Shown in pieces: positions 46,054 through 55,421 of a stretch of 64,000 nucleotides of DNA. The first letter of the stretch is position 1, and each line of letters starts with the position of its first letter. Source of the stretch: Formosa sediminum (GTDB taxonomy: Bacteria; Bacteroidota; Bacteroidia; Flavobacteriales; Flavobacteriaceae); assembly GCF_007197735.1 (NCBI RefSeq), contig NZ_CP041637.1, positions 3,133,001 through 3,197,000 of the forward strand, given 5' to 3'. Below the pieces are notes generated by a model. The model ran no database searches, had not been told where the DNA came from, and was given only the letters and a program-made list of their open reading frames with translations. The translations under genes and the position numbers were made by a program.

Positions 46054-46627
46054 AAATTTAACTAAAAGTATTTTACAAATCTTTATTTCACTACTAATTT
46101 TAATTCTATTTAGTTGTGATGGTCAAGATAAATTACACAAAAAGCCACAACAAATTTTAGAAGAAAATGGTTTGCTAGAGTCTTTTTCTGAACGTATTAT
46201 TTACAATCCAGAAACCTATACAGAAACCGTCACAGACACCTTATTACATAGCGGATATCAGGTTCATATTAAAACTTATCTGGCTATGAACTCCAATATT
46301 ATAAAGTCTGAAATTAAAGACAGTTTAAATATTAAAACATTTTACAGAAATGCATTGGCCGAAGTCTCTGTAAGCCTAAAAAAAACTACTATTTTTAATC
46401 AAATTGTTTCAAAAACATTTATCGGTAAAAATATTAAAGGTGCAGAAGAAACTTTACAAGGCTATCGCTTAAATAGTATTTGGATTGACGATGGTAATTT
46501 TGCAGTACAAGATGCAATTTTATTACGTATATTATATTGCAAACCAGATCAGGTTACAGATACTAAATCGTATTTGCTCAAAATATTTGAAACAGGCAAC
46601 TATAAAATCACTGAATTAAAAAACTAA
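46046..46627 (+). CDS. Lipoprotein of unknown function
   Basis: The 193-residue protein has a lipoprotein signal peptide (hydrophobic residues about 10-22, LFSCDG with Cys24) and a beta-rich body; it resembles DUF4738 proteins, an assignment I hold only weakly. It overlaps the dnaX stop by 8 bp and precedes miaE by 12 bp, so dnaX, this gene and miaE form one operon. Function is unknown. Confidence 0.68.
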   Translation: MFKNLTKSILQIFISLLILILFSCDGQDKLHKKPQQILEENGLLESFSERIIYNPETYTETVTDTLLHSGYQVHIKTYLAMNSNIIKSEIKDSLNIKTFYRNALAEVSVSLKKTTIFNQIVSKTFIGKNIKGAEETLQGYRLNSIWIDDGNFAVQDAILLRILYCKPDQVTDTKSYLLKIFETGNYKITELKN

Positions 46628-46639
46628 AAATTAAAGACT

Positions 46640-47221
46640 ATGTTAGGCTTAAAATTACCAACAGATCCTAGATGGGTAAATATTGTTGAAAAAAATGTGG
46701 AAGACATTTTAACCGATCATGCCTATTGTGAACAAAAAGCAACTAGTACTGCCATTTCATTAATTGTTAGTTTTCCTGAATATACTGCTCTAGTACAAGA
46801 AATGGTAGCTTTAGTTAAAGAAGAAATTAGCCATTTTAAAATGGTTCATGATAAGATTTTAGAAAAAGGTTGGGTTTTAGGACGAGACAGAAAAGATGAA
46901 TATGTTTTAAAACTTCTTACTTTTTTTCCAAAAGGCGGAAGCAGAACTACGCAACTAGTACACCGCTTGTTGTACGCTGCTTTAATTGAAGCTAGAAGTT
47001 GTGAACGCTTTAGACTCTTATCTGAAGAATTAGCAGACAAAGAATTAGCAGAATTTTATAGAAAATTAATGGTTAGTGAAGCCAACCATTATACTATGTT
47101 TCTAGGTTATGCAAGAGAATATGGCGACAGAAATGAAGTTGATAAAAAATGGCAAGCTTTATTAGACTTTGAAGCTGAGATTATGAAAGACTTAAGTAAG
47201 AGTGAAACCATTCATGGATAG
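46640..47221 (+). CDS. miaE: tRNA-(ms2io6A37) hydroxylase
   Basis: MiaE is a non-haem diiron enzyme that hydroxylates the isopentenyl group of ms2i6A37 in tRNAs. The 193-residue protein is all helical with the expected ligand pairs: EQKATSTAIS, KEEISHFKMVH, EARSCERFRL and SEANHYTMFLGYA. It lies 12 bp after the lipoprotein gene and ends 5 bp before the converging cysteine desulfurase gene. The related tRNA enzymes MiaA and MiaB are outside the window. Confidence 0.9.
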   Translation: MLGLKLPTDPRWVNIVEKNVEDILTDHAYCEQKATSTAISLIVSFPEYTALVQEMVALVKEEISHFKMVHDKILEKGWVLGRDRKDEYVLKLLTFFPKGGSRTTQLVHRLLYAALIEARSCERFRLLSEELADKELAEFYRKLMVSEANHYTMFLGYAREYGDRNEVDKKWQALLDFEAEIMKDLSKSETIHG

Positions 47222-47226
47222 TCTAA

Positions 47227-48375
47227 CTAATTAGCCCCAAATGCTTGCAATGTTTCAATCACATAGTCTACATCTTCCTTAGTGTTATATTTAGAAAACG
47301 AGAATCTTAACGAAGGTTTCAAATATTCGTCTTCTTTTAAAATTTCAGCTAAAACATGAGACCCTTTTTGGCTTCCACTTTGGCAAGCACTACCTCGGGA
47401 GCATGCTATACCTTTTAAATCTAATTGAAATAAAAGCATTTGCGTTTTATGAGCTTTAAAAGGGAAACGCACATTTAATATGGTATAGGCAGTATGGTCT
47501 AAATTTGACGAATCTGCATTAAACGAAATCTCTGGAATTGCTTTTAAAAGTTCTGTACAAAAATAGTGTTTTAGGGCAGTAATAGCATTCCGGTCTGAAT
47601 CTAAATTTTTATACGCAAGTGTAAAAGCAATTTCTAAGCCTACAATATTATGTACAGCCTCTGTTCCTGCACGCAAACCCCGTTCTTGTTCACCTCCATG
47701 TATTAATGGATTAACTCCCGAATGTTTTCTAATAAATACAAAACCAACACCTTTAGGTCCGTGAAATTTATGAGCACTAGACACAACAAAATCTACAGGA
47801 ATATCTTGTAAGTCTAATTTATAATGCCCGATAGATTGTACCGTATCACTATGAAAAAGTGCCTTATATTTTTTACAAATTTCTGCAGTACGTTTAAGAT
47901 CTAAAATAGTTCCTATTTCATTATTTACATGCATTAATGAAACTAGCGTTTTAACATCAGATTGATGTAATATCTCTTCTAAATCATCAAATTTAACAGT
48001 CCCATCGCTATTTAAACCTACATAACTCACATCAATATTATCATTTTTAACTAAATAATCTAGGGTATGTAATACAGCGTGATGTTCTATTTTAGAAGTA
48101 ATAATTCGCTTAACACCTAAATCTCTTACAGCATTTAACAGCACTAAATTATCGGCTTCTGTACCTCCAGATGTAAAAAAAATTTCTCCTGCAGTAACAT
48201 TTAATTCCTTGGCTATATTCTTTCTAGCAGTCTCGACAATGGTTTTAGAGGCACGCCCAAAACTGTGGGAAGAAGATGGGTTTCCATAAATCGTTGTCAT
48301 AACTTCTGTCATTTTATCAATAACTTCGCTATGCATTTTCGTTGTCGCAGCACTATCAAGATAAACCTTTTTCAT
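47227..48375 (-). CDS. Cysteine desulfurase, NifS/IscS type
   Basis: The 382-residue PLP enzyme takes sulfur from cysteine for Fe-S clusters or tRNA thiolation. It begins VYLDSAATTKMH, has FTSGGTEADN, SAHKFHGPKGVGF with the PLP lysine near residue 200, and SRGSACQSGSQK with the active Cys and a loop of group I length (IscS/NifS, not SufS). No iscU or tRNA-modifying gene is adjacent, so the sulfur acceptor is unknown. The start is only about 5 bp after its -7 box. Confidence 0.92.
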   Translation of the reverse strand: MKKVYLDSAATTKMHSEVIDKMTEVMTTIYGNPSSSHSFGRASKTIVETARKNIAKELNVTAGEIFFTSGGTEADNLVLLNAVRDLGVKRIITSKIEHHAVLHTLDYLVKNDNIDVSYVGLNSDGTVKFDDLEEILHQSDVKTLVSLMHVNNEIGTILDLKRTAEICKKYKALFHSDTVQSIGHYKLDLQDIPVDFVVSSAHKFHGPKGVGFVFIRKHSGVNPLIHGGEQERGLRAGTEAVHNIVGLEIAFTLAYKNLDSDRNAITALKHYFCTELLKAIPEISFNADSSNLDHTAYTILNVRFPFKAHKTQMLLFQLDLKGIACSRGSACQSGSQKGSHVLAEILKEDEYLKPSLRFSFSKYNTKEDVDYVIETLQAFGAN

Positions 48376-48379
48376 ACCG

Positions 48380-48409
48380 CAAATTTACTTCAATTAAAAT
48401 TATTTTCAA
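48380..48409 (-). promoter_or_regulatory. Promoter of the cysteine desulfurase gene
   Basis: On the minus strand TTG (48407-48409) and TAAATTTG (48380-48387) are separated by 19 bp, an exact match to the phylum consensus. The box ends only 4 bp before the ATG at 48375, so the transcript may begin at or very near the start codon. Confidence 0.65.
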
Positions 48410-48462
48410 TAAGTCTATTTATAATTTATCAAATCATTATTTTTGTCTTTAAATTAATTTCT

Positions 48463-49383
48463 ATGCGTAAGTTTTCGTTTATTCTTTGTTTGAGTTTAGT
48501 CTCATTTATATCTTGTGATGATGGTGATATTATCACTGCTGAATTTGATTTTGATAGTACTTACGAAAATTGTGGAGAACTGGTCTTTTACAACATAAAA
48601 GACGATCCCTACGAATCACTATCCCTACAAATTACAGATCCAGAACTTACTTTAGCAGATCTTTTAGAGGTAGAAGATGATAATACTTTAGTGACTACCA
48701 TAGATATTAGTGCTTCAAACCCATTTAATTACCGGTCTTACGACAATGATCCTTCAGATTTTTTCTGTAACGATGTACCGCCATCAGATGTTACTATAAC
48801 TAACGATTTAGAAAGTACTTCTGGAGAAGCAACTATTACTACAATCTTAACAGAAGATGACAATGACGGCATTCCTGCAGATGTTGAAGATGCAAATTTA
48901 GATGGCGATGACGACCCGAGTACAAACCCAACAGATACTGATGGTGATGGTATTCCTGATTATTTAGATGATGATGATGATGGCGATAATATTAAAACCA
49001 GTAGTGAATCGCCTAACTATGATGAAGATGAAGGTGAATTTGTAGATTCATTAGATACTGATGGCGATGGTATTCCGGATTATTTAGATCCAGATGATGA
49101 CGGAGATGGCGTATTAACCAGAGATGAAGAAAATAAAACTCAAGACCAAAATCCGGCTAATGATATTACTTTTAGCAGTGTGGGTGCAGATTATTTAAAC
49201 CCAGATGTTGCTACTAAAGTTCCAGCAACAGCATACAGACAGCACACCATACAGCAATCTTATGAAGTTACAACAGTGTTAACCAATATACAATTGCCAG
49301 GTGTGAGTCAAGATGTTTTTTATTTGGGTACTTTAGATGATGACGATACAGAAACTGAACGCTACGTTACCCCAGATTTTTAA
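48463..49383 (+). CDS. Lipoprotein with calcium-binding thrombospondin type 3-like repeats
   Basis: The 306-residue protein (ATG at 48463; the frame is open further upstream but runs into the divergent gene) has a lipoprotein signal, MRKFSFILCLSLVSFISC (Cys18), and a beta-rich first half. The middle has Asp-rich calcium-binding motifs: DTDGDGIPDYLDDDDDGD and DTDGDGIPDYLDPDDDGDG, in two near-identical copies of about 40 residues. The acidic protein is probably exposed at the outer membrane. No type IX secretion signal is seen at the C-terminus (VTPDF). Its stop overlaps the converging bcp stop by 4 bp. Confidence 0.78.
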   Translation: MRKFSFILCLSLVSFISCDDGDIITAEFDFDSTYENCGELVFYNIKDDPYESLSLQITDPELTLADLLEVEDDNTLVTTIDISASNPFNYRSYDNDPSDFFCNDVPPSDVTITNDLESTSGEATITTILTEDDNDGIPADVEDANLDGDDDPSTNPTDTDGDGIPDYLDDDDDGDNIKTSSESPNYDEDEGEFVDSLDTDGDGIPDYLDPDDDGDGVLTRDEENKTQDQNPANDITFSSVGADYLNPDVATKVPATAYRQHTIQQSYEVTTVLTNIQLPGVSQDVFYLGTLDDDDTETERYVTPDF

Positions 49384-49832
49384 TCTAAAATCTGATCGGC
49401 GTGTGCTTTTGTTTTTACTTTTAAGATTATATCATCTATAATGCCGTCCTCATTAATTACAAAAGTGGTTCTGTGTATACCATCATATTCACGACCCATA
49501 AATTTTTTAGGACCCCAAACTCCAAAAGCATTAATTACAGTTTTATCTTCATCTGCTAATAAAGGATATTGAAATTCATGTTTATTTTTAAAATTTAATT
49601 GGCGTTTTTCACTATCGGCACTTACACCCAGTATTTCATAATTTAAAGCTTTAAAACGCTCAAAATTATCTCTTAAATTACATGCTTCTACAGTACAACC
49701 TGGTGTACTTGCTTTAGGATAGAAAAAAATCACTAATTTTTTTCCTTTATAATCATTTAAAGAAATTATATTGCCATTTTGATCCTTGGCAGAAAAATCT
49801 GGAGCCTTGTCTCCTATTTTTAAAGTTGTCAT
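49380..49832 (-). CDS. bcp: Thioredoxin-dependent peroxiredoxin, BCP type
   Basis: This 150-residue peroxiredoxin reduces peroxides using thioredoxin. The family core is clear: PDFSAKDQNGN, FFYPKASTPGCTVEAC with peroxidatic Cys46 and the second Cys51 typical of the atypical 2-Cys BCP group, and GVWGPKKFMGREYDGIHRTTFVI. It is divergent from nth with 29 bp between the start codons and a -7 box (TACTTTTG) at 49849-49856. Confidence 0.94.
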   Translation of the reverse strand: MTTLKIGDKAPDFSAKDQNGNIISLNDYKGKKLVIFFYPKASTPGCTVEACNLRDNFERFKALNYEILGVSADSEKRQLNFKNKHEFQYPLLADEDKTVINAFGVWGPKKFMGREYDGIHRTTFVINEDGIIDDIILKVKTKAHADQILD

Positions 49833-49848
49833 AATTATTAATTTTATT

Positions 49849-49856
49849 CAAAAGTA
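49849..49856 (-). promoter_or_regulatory. -7 promoter box of bcp
   Basis: The minus strand reads TACTTTTG, an exact TAnnTTTG, 16 bp before the ATG at 49832. It lies between the divergent bcp and nth start codons. Confidence 0.42.
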
Positions 49857-49861
49857 CAATA

Positions 49862-50521
49862 ATGACTAAACAAGAAAAAGTAGACTTTGTTATAAATACA
49901 TTAAAAGCATTATATCCAGAAATTCCAATTCCATTAGATCACAAAGATCCCTATACCTTATTAATAGCTGTACTTATGTCTGCCCAAAGTACAGATGTTC
50001 GTGTAAATCAGATTACACCACTACTTTTTGAAAAAGCAGATAATCCATACGATATGGTTAAACTTACTGTTGAAGAGATTAGAGATATTATAAAACCAGT
50101 AGGATTATCTCCTATGAAGAGTAAAGGCATTCATGGTCTATCTCAGATTTTAATTGATAAACATAATGGTGAAGTGCCTAAAACTTATGAAGAACTTGAA
50201 GAATTGCCAGCAGTAGGACATAAAACGGCTGCTGTAGTGCTTTCTCAAGCTTTTGGAATTCCTGCCTTTCCTGTAGATACACACATACAACGTTTAATGT
50301 ATAGATGGAATTTAAGTAGCGGAAAAAATGTGGTTCAAACCGAAAAAGATGCAAAACGCTTATTTCCAAAAGAATTATGGAACGACTTACATTTACAAAT
50401 TATTTGGTATGGTCGCGAGTATTCGCCTGCCCGGGGTTGGGATTTAGAAAAAGACATTATTACCAAAACCATTGGTAGAAAAACTGAACTTGAGAAGTAT
50501 TATAAAACAAAGAAACCCTGA
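49862..50521 (+). CDS. nth: Endonuclease III without Fe-S cluster
   Basis: The 219-residue DNA glycosylase/AP lyase removes oxidised pyrimidines. It has the helix-hairpin-helix LPAVGHKTAAVVLS (Lys121) and the acidic FPVDTHIQR (Asp139), the catalytic pair, with LMSAQSTDVRVN near the start. Unusually, the C-terminal loop that holds four cysteines for the [4Fe-4S] cluster in E. coli Nth is replaced by REYSPARGWDLEKD, and the whole protein contains no cysteine. Homologues with this ending seem usual in flavobacteria. Activity is expected since both catalytic residues remain. Confidence 0.92.
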   Translation: MTKQEKVDFVINTLKALYPEIPIPLDHKDPYTLLIAVLMSAQSTDVRVNQITPLLFEKADNPYDMVKLTVEEIRDIIKPVGLSPMKSKGIHGLSQILIDKHNGEVPKTYEELEELPAVGHKTAAVVLSQAFGIPAFPVDTHIQRLMYRWNLSSGKNVVQTEKDAKRLFPKELWNDLHLQIIWYGREYSPARGWDLEKDIITKTIGRKTELEKYYKTKKP

Positions 50522-50542
50522 GTATATCAACACTCCTTTGTT

Positions 50543-50683
50543 TTAATTAATACTTATTTTAAATTTTTCAGTGTTACAATTTACAATGCGTAACGATTTC
50601 GAATAATCTAAAAGAAATTTTAAAGTTTCTCTCTTAGGGTTTAATTGAAATTGATTAGATGTCTTAGAGTAAAGTTTAGCCAT
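50543..50683 (-). CDS. Small conserved basic protein, 46 residues
   Basis: The frame starts at the ATG at 50683 and encodes MAKLYSKTSNQFQLNPKRET, then LKFLLDYSKSLRIVNC and a short tail; the sequence is basic, helical in the middle and without signal peptide. Very similar short proteins (beginning MAKLYSKTS, with FLLDYSKSL) occur in flavobacterial genomes from my memory. It starts 55 bp after the sigma-factor stop on the same strand, so it may be the second gene of that unit. No promoter box is seen in the gap. Its function is unknown. Confidence 0.72.
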   Translation of the reverse strand: MAKLYSKTSNQFQLNPKRETLKFLLDYSKSLRIVNCNTEKFKISIN

Positions 50684-50738
50684 TTATATACTTTTATTGT
50701 TATAATACATATAACGGCAATTTTTTAAGTTTATTATG

Positions 50739-51323
50739 CTAATTTGTTAAAACGATATTATTTTTATCTATCATTTTTCTCATATTTATTAAAGCATAAC
50801 GCATTCTACCCAAAGCAGTATTTATACTTACACCTGTTTTATCCGAAATTTCTTTAAAACTCATATCATTATACATACGCATAAGAATTACTTCTTTTTG
50901 ATCTTCTGGTAACTCTTCTATTAAACGTCTTACATCAGTTTCAACTTGTTCTTTTATAATTTGTTTTTCAGCATTTAAAGAAGAATCACTTAAAACAGAA
51001 AAAATACTAAATGCTCCAGAATTGTCAAATTTAGGCATACGATTATTTTTTCTAAAATGATCGATAACCAGATTATGAGCAATTCGCATTACCCAAGGAA
51101 TAAATTTTCCTTCTTCATTATAATTACCCATTTTTAAAGTGTTAATCACCTTTATAAAAGTGTCCTGAAAAATATCTTCGGCGACATCTTGATCAAAAAC
51201 TTTAGAATAAATAAAACTGTATATTTTTTGCTTATGTCTTATAATTAAGGTTTCTAAAGCGGCTTCGTTTCCTCGAATGTAATGATTTACTAATACAGCA
51301 TCGGTGGTTGGTTCTTTTTGCAT
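50739..51323 (-). CDS. RNA polymerase sigma factor of ECF type
   Basis: The 194-residue protein has sigma region 2 (AALETLIIRHKQKIYSFIY, EDIFQDTFIKVINTLKMG) and region 4 (LPEDQKEVILMRMYNDMSFKEISDKTGVSINTALGRMRYAL), the structure of ECF/RpoE-like factors. No anti-sigma gene follows it; the next gene on the strand encodes a 46-residue basic protein. The 240-bp region upstream of its ATG holds no clear -7 box. The regulon is unknown; similar sigma factors are widely conserved in flavobacteria. Confidence 0.9.
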   Translation of the reverse strand: MQKEPTTDAVLVNHYIRGNEAALETLIIRHKQKIYSFIYSKVFDQDVAEDIFQDTFIKVINTLKMGNYNEEGKFIPWVMRIAHNLVIDHFRKNNRMPKFDNSGAFSIFSVLSDSSLNAEKQIIKEQVETDVRRLIEELPEDQKEVILMRMYNDMSFKEISDKTGVSINTALGRMRYALINMRKMIDKNNIVLTN

Positions 51324-51532
51324 ATCAATTTCTTTTAAGACAAAAGAAGAACGGATCTTCTTTAATTTAGGTTAAAAAGTTTTAAAAGTAATTGTGCTTT
51401 ATAGGCTGTATTTATTATTTATTGATGTGTCCAAATATATAAATATTCTTAAACAAATCATAAAAAATAATTTATAATTTATTTAACATTTTAAAGGGCA
51501 ACAATCTATTTTCTAAGCTTAAATACTTATGT

Positions 51533-51540
51533 TATCTTTG
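51533..51540 (+). promoter_or_regulatory. -7 promoter box of uvrA
   Basis: TATCTTTG, an exact TAnnTTTG box in TTATCTTTGTAA, lies 22 bp before the uvrA ATG. No TTG is at the right distance and I see no LexA-type operator. Confidence 0.45.
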
Positions 51541-51562
51541 TAAACTATACTTAAAAATAGCT

Positions 51563-54346
51563 ATGAACAAGACCCTTTCTGAAGTAAACCCTAAAGAAAA
51601 CATTATTATTAAAGGTGCAAAACTGCATAATCTTAAAAATATTGATGTTGTTATTCCTAGAAATAAACTGGTAGTAATTACAGGACTTTCAGGGTCTGGA
51701 AAATCTAGTTTGGCATTCGATACTTTATACGCAGAAGGGCAACGCCGCTATGTAGAAAGTTTATCTAGTTATGCCAGACAATTTTTAGGACGATTAAATA
51801 AACCAAAAGTAGACTACATAAAAGGTATAGCTCCCGCTATTGCAATTGAACAAAAGGTAAATTCTACAAATCCAAGATCTACTGTTGGGACAACTACAGA
51901 GGTTTATGATTATTTAAAATTATTATTCGCTAGAATAGGTAGAACATATTCACCTGTTTCTGGACATGAAGTAAAAAAAGATACAGTTACCGACGTAATT
52001 TCATATGTACAAACATTTAAAGATGGTGACAAATTATTACTCCTGGCTCCCATTGTACTTGAAGAAGGCAGAGATTTAAAAGACAAATTAAATGCTTTAA
52101 AACAACAAGGATACGCCAGAATTAAAGTTAATGGAAATGTTGTACGTATTGAAGATGCTCCTGAAAATACCACAGTTGAAGCTATTGAACTTGTTGTAGA
52201 CCGTATTATTTATAGAGCTAATGAAGATTTCTTTAATAGATTGGCCGATGCAGTACAAACAGCATTTTACGAAGGGAAAGGCAGCTGTTCTATTGAAAGT
52301 TTAAGCGATAACACCACTCGTAATTTTAGTAATAATTTTGAATTAGATGGTCTTTCGTTCTTAGAACCTAATGTTCATTTATTTAGCTTTAACAACCCTT
52401 ATGGTGCTTGTCCAACATGCGAAGGTTATGGCGATGTAGTAGGTATAGACGACGATTTAGTGGTTCCTAACACCGCACTTTCTGTTTTTGAAAATGCTAT
52501 TTTTCCTTGGCGAGGCGAAAGTATGAGTTGGTACAGAGACCAATTAGTTAATAATTCTCATAAATTTAATTTCCCTATACATAAACCTTATTTTGAATTA
52601 TCCGATGCCCAGAAACAACTCATTTGGGATGGTAATCAGTATTTTGAAGGCTTATCGAGTTTCTTTGCCGAATTAGAAGCTAAAGCTTATAAAATTCAGA
52701 ATCGTGTTATGCTTTCTCGTTATCGCGGAAAAACAAAATGTAAAACGTGCCAAGGTAAACGTTTACGAGCAGAAGCCAATTACGTTAAAATTGAAGGAAA
52801 AACCATTACCGATTTAGTAGAATTACCGTTAGATAAATTGGCTGATTTTTTTAAAGCCTTAGAGTTGAATGAGAATGATACTCAAATATCTAAAAGATTA
52901 CTTAAGGAAATTAATAGTCGTTTAGAGTTTTTATCTAATGTAGGCCTAAATTACTTAACGCTTAACAGACGATCTAACACCTTATCTGGTGGTGAAAGTC
53001 AGCGAATAAATTTAGCAACTTCTTTAGGTAGTAGTTTAGTGGGGTCTATGTATATACTAGACGAACCAAGTATTGGATTACACCCAAAAGATACAGAGCG
53101 CTTAATTGGGGTTTTAAAAGCATTACGCGATTTAGGAAATACTGTAATCGTCGTAGAACACGATGAAGATATTATGCAAGCTGCAGACGAGATTATAGAT
53201 ATCGGACCAGAAGCTGGTACATTTGGAGGAGAAGTTGTGGCTACAGGAACCTATCAAAACATACTAAACTCGGAGTCTTTAACCGCAAAATATTTAAATG
53301 GGGATTTAGAAATTAAAGTGCCTGAAAAACGCTTGACTTCTAAATATCAAATAGAAATTATTGGTGCGCGCGAACACAACTTAAAACATGTAAACGCTAC
53401 ATTTCCATTAAATATGCTTACCGTAGTAACTGGGGTTTCTGGTAGTGGAAAAAGTACATTGGTAAAAAAGATATTATACCCAGCCATTCAAAAAGAATTA
53501 ACAGGGTTTGGAGACAAGCCTGGTCAGTTTTCAGAATTAAAAGGGAATTATAGTACCATAAAACACATCGAATTTATAGACCAAAACCCTATTGGTCGAT
53601 CGTCCCGTTCTAATCCAGTTACTTACGTTAAGGCTTACGACGATATTAGAAATTTATATGCCAATCAGAAATTAAGCAAAATACGTGATTATAAAGCCAA
53701 ACATTTTTCGTTTAATGTTGATGGCGGACGTTGTGAAACCTGTAAAGGTGAAGGTGAAGTTACTATTGAAATGCAGTTTATGGCCGATGTGCATTTGCAG
53801 TGCGAAACGTGTAACGGAAAACGATTTAAAAAAGAAGTTTTAGAGGTTACGTTTCAAGATAAATCTATAGATGATGTGTTAAACATGACCATTGATGATG
53901 CTATTGCATTTTTCGATTTATATAAAGAAACCAAAATAAAAAATAAATTACAACCCTTACAAGATGTTGGTTTAGGGTATGTCACTTTAGGGCAAAGCTC
54001 TTCTACCCTATCGGGTGGTGAAGCACAACGTATAAAATTAGCTACATTTTTAGGTAAAGGAAGTACTAAAGAAAAGGCTCTTTTTATTTTTGATGAGCCT
54101 ACGACAGGATTGCATTTTCACGATATTCAAAAATTATTAAAATCGTTTAGAGCTTTGATAGACAAAGGACATTCTATTATTGTAGTAGAACACAATTTAG
54201 AGCTCATAAAATGTGCCGATTATATTATAGATCTTGGTCCTGGAGGTGGTGAATATGGTGGTGAAATTGTAGCTTTTGGTACGCCGGAAGAACTTGTAAA
54301 AAATAAAAATAGTGTAACGGCTAAATACCTAAAAGATAAAATTTAA
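51563..54346 (+). CDS. uvrA: Excinuclease ABC subunit A
   Basis: UvrA finds bulky DNA lesions and loads UvrB in nucleotide excision repair. The 927-residue protein has two ABC ATPase units: Walker [11 protein letters not shown] (Lys47) with a first zinc module (CPTCEGYG...CKTCQGKR) and signature LSGGESQRI; and [11 protein letters not shown] with a second zinc module (CETCKGEG...CETCNGKR) and LSGGEAQRI. It begins the usual INVKGARVHNLK-like way ([15 protein letters not shown]). The length is normal for class I UvrA. It is a single gene. Confidence 0.97.
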   Translation: MNKTLSEVNPKENIIIKGAKLHNLKNIDVVIPRNKLVVITGLSGSGKSSLAFDTLYAEGQRRYVESLSSYARQFLGRLNKPKVDYIKGIAPAIAIEQKVNSTNPRSTVGTTTEVYDYLKLLFARIGRTYSPVSGHEVKKDTVTDVISYVQTFKDGDKLLLLAPIVLEEGRDLKDKLNALKQQGYARIKVNGNVVRIEDAPENTTVEAIELVVDRIIYRANEDFFNRLADAVQTAFYEGKGSCSIESLSDNTTRNFSNNFELDGLSFLEPNVHLFSFNNPYGACPTCEGYGDVVGIDDDLVVPNTALSVFENAIFPWRGESMSWYRDQLVNNSHKFNFPIHKPYFELSDAQKQLIWDGNQYFEGLSSFFAELEAKAYKIQNRVMLSRYRGKTKCKTCQGKRLRAEANYVKIEGKTITDLVELPLDKLADFFKALELNENDTQISKRLLKEINSRLEFLSNVGLNYLTLNRRSNTLSGGESQRINLATSLGSSLVGSMYILDEPSIGLHPKDTERLIGVLKALRDLGNTVIVVEHDEDIMQAADEIIDIGPEAGTFGGEVVATGTYQNILNSESLTAKYLNGDLEIKVPEKRLTSKYQIEIIGAREHNLKHVNATFPLNMLTVVTGVSGSGKSTLVKKILYPAIQKELTGFGDKPGQFSELKGNYSTIKHIEFIDQNPIGRSSRSNPVTYVKAYDDIRNLYANQKLSKIRDYKAKHFSFNVDGGRCETCKGEGEVTIEMQFMADVHLQCETCNGKRFKKEVLEVTFQDKSIDDVLNMTIDDAIAFFDLYKETKIKNKLQPLQDVGLGYVTLGQSSSTLSGGEAQRIKLATFLGKGSTKEKALFIFDEPTTGLHFHDIQKLLKSFRALIDKGHSIIVVEHNLELIKCADYIIDLGPGGGEYGGEIVAFGTPEELVKNKNSVTAKYLKDKI

Positions 54347-54361
54347 GTTCATATTTTATTT

Positions 54362-55333
54362 TTAATAAAACAAAAATGCAGCAGTCCCAATAATAATAAA
54401 GGCTACAGGAATAATTAGTGAGACAAATACGACTGAAATTAATGCTGCTTTTAAAACGCTAGTTCTTTTTCTGCATTTATAAAACCTATGTATTGCAAAA
54501 GACAAGTATACAAAACTTAGCACTAATATTAGAAGATTAAAAGAAGATGATAATTCAAAGAAAAAATGAGCAAGTGTAAAAACACTAAACATTATAAATA
54601 GGAAGGCAAAATAGTATAAACTAAATACTAAATGTTCTGCATAATATCTTTTTTTATAATGCATTATGTATAAAAAGAATGCAAAAATAGGTAGTAATAC
54701 AAATAATGAAATGGGTACATAATTATAAAAAGTATCTATTAATGGTGAACTACTTTTATGTTTATAAAATTTAAAAATTTGTAAGTAAAACTTTTTTTCA
54801 AAAGTACTTGCATCAGGGTTTACTTCCAGCCCTTTCAATACTTGTTCTCCAGAGGCTCCTGCTTGTACTAAAGAATCTAAAGTAAACCGATTAAATTTTG
54901 ATTTTTTACCATTATTAAATTGTATTTCAAGTTGCTCTACCTCTTCTTTATGTACATTTAAAGTATCATTTTCTACAAAAGCATCCATGACTTTAAAGTT
55001 TTGTTCTACTTCTGCATCTATACGCTGTTCATGTTTTTTCACTTGAAAAGAATACAAAAAGAAAAACAACACACTAGCAAACAAATAAAATTGTGCCGGG
55101 TTTAAATATTTTAATCGTCTACCTTCAACAAATTGAATAGCTAAAAACCCAGGTTTAAATAATAAAGGAAAAAAGCTTTTAAAAAAACGTGCATCTACAG
55201 AAAAGTAATTATTAATGGTATTTTTAAAAATGTCATTAACAGTTAATTCATCATGATAATTTTGCCCACAATTTGGGCAATACTTAAATGCTTCATCAAA
55301 ACTAAAATCGCAGTTTTTACAGGTTTTACTCAT
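54362..55333 (-). CDS. DUF3667 zinc-ribbon membrane protein
   Basis: The 323-residue protein starts with a zinc ribbon (CKNCDFSFDEAFKYCPNCG), followed by a segment (KPGFLAIQFVEGRRLKYLNPAQFYLFASVLF) characteristic of DUF3667, and about six membrane helices in the C-terminal half. The start is placed at the ATG at 55333 (MSKTCKNC); a longer frame from TTG at 55351 is not supported. Function unknown. Confidence 0.82.
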   Translation of the reverse strand: MSKTCKNCDFSFDEAFKYCPNCGQNYHDELTVNDIFKNTINNYFSVDARFFKSFFPLLFKPGFLAIQFVEGRRLKYLNPAQFYLFASVLFFFLYSFQVKKHEQRIDAEVEQNFKVMDAFVENDTLNVHKEEVEQLEIQFNNGKKSKFNRFTLDSLVQAGASGEQVLKGLEVNPDASTFEKKFYLQIFKFYKHKSSSPLIDTFYNYVPISLFVLLPIFAFFLYIMHYKKRYYAEHLVFSLYYFAFLFIMFSVFTLAHFFFELSSSFNLLILVLSFVYLSFAIHRFYKCRKRTSVLKAALISVVFVSLIIPVAFIIIGTAAFLFY

Positions 55334-55421
55334 ACAAAGAATTAAAAACAAAAAAGTGAAGATAAGTAACTTTTTAATATATCTTATAATTAATTACCTT
55401 AGTCAGATATAAAACCTATGT

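Noticed and set aside
48265-48462. Upstream extension of the calcium-binding lipoprotein frame
   Set aside because: It would overlap the start of the divergent cysteine desulfurase gene and hide the lipoprotein signal peptide.
55334-55351. Longer start for the DUF3667 protein (TTG at 55351)
   Set aside because: It would add MFLILC before the zinc ribbon start MSKTCKNC; the ATG is the expected start.
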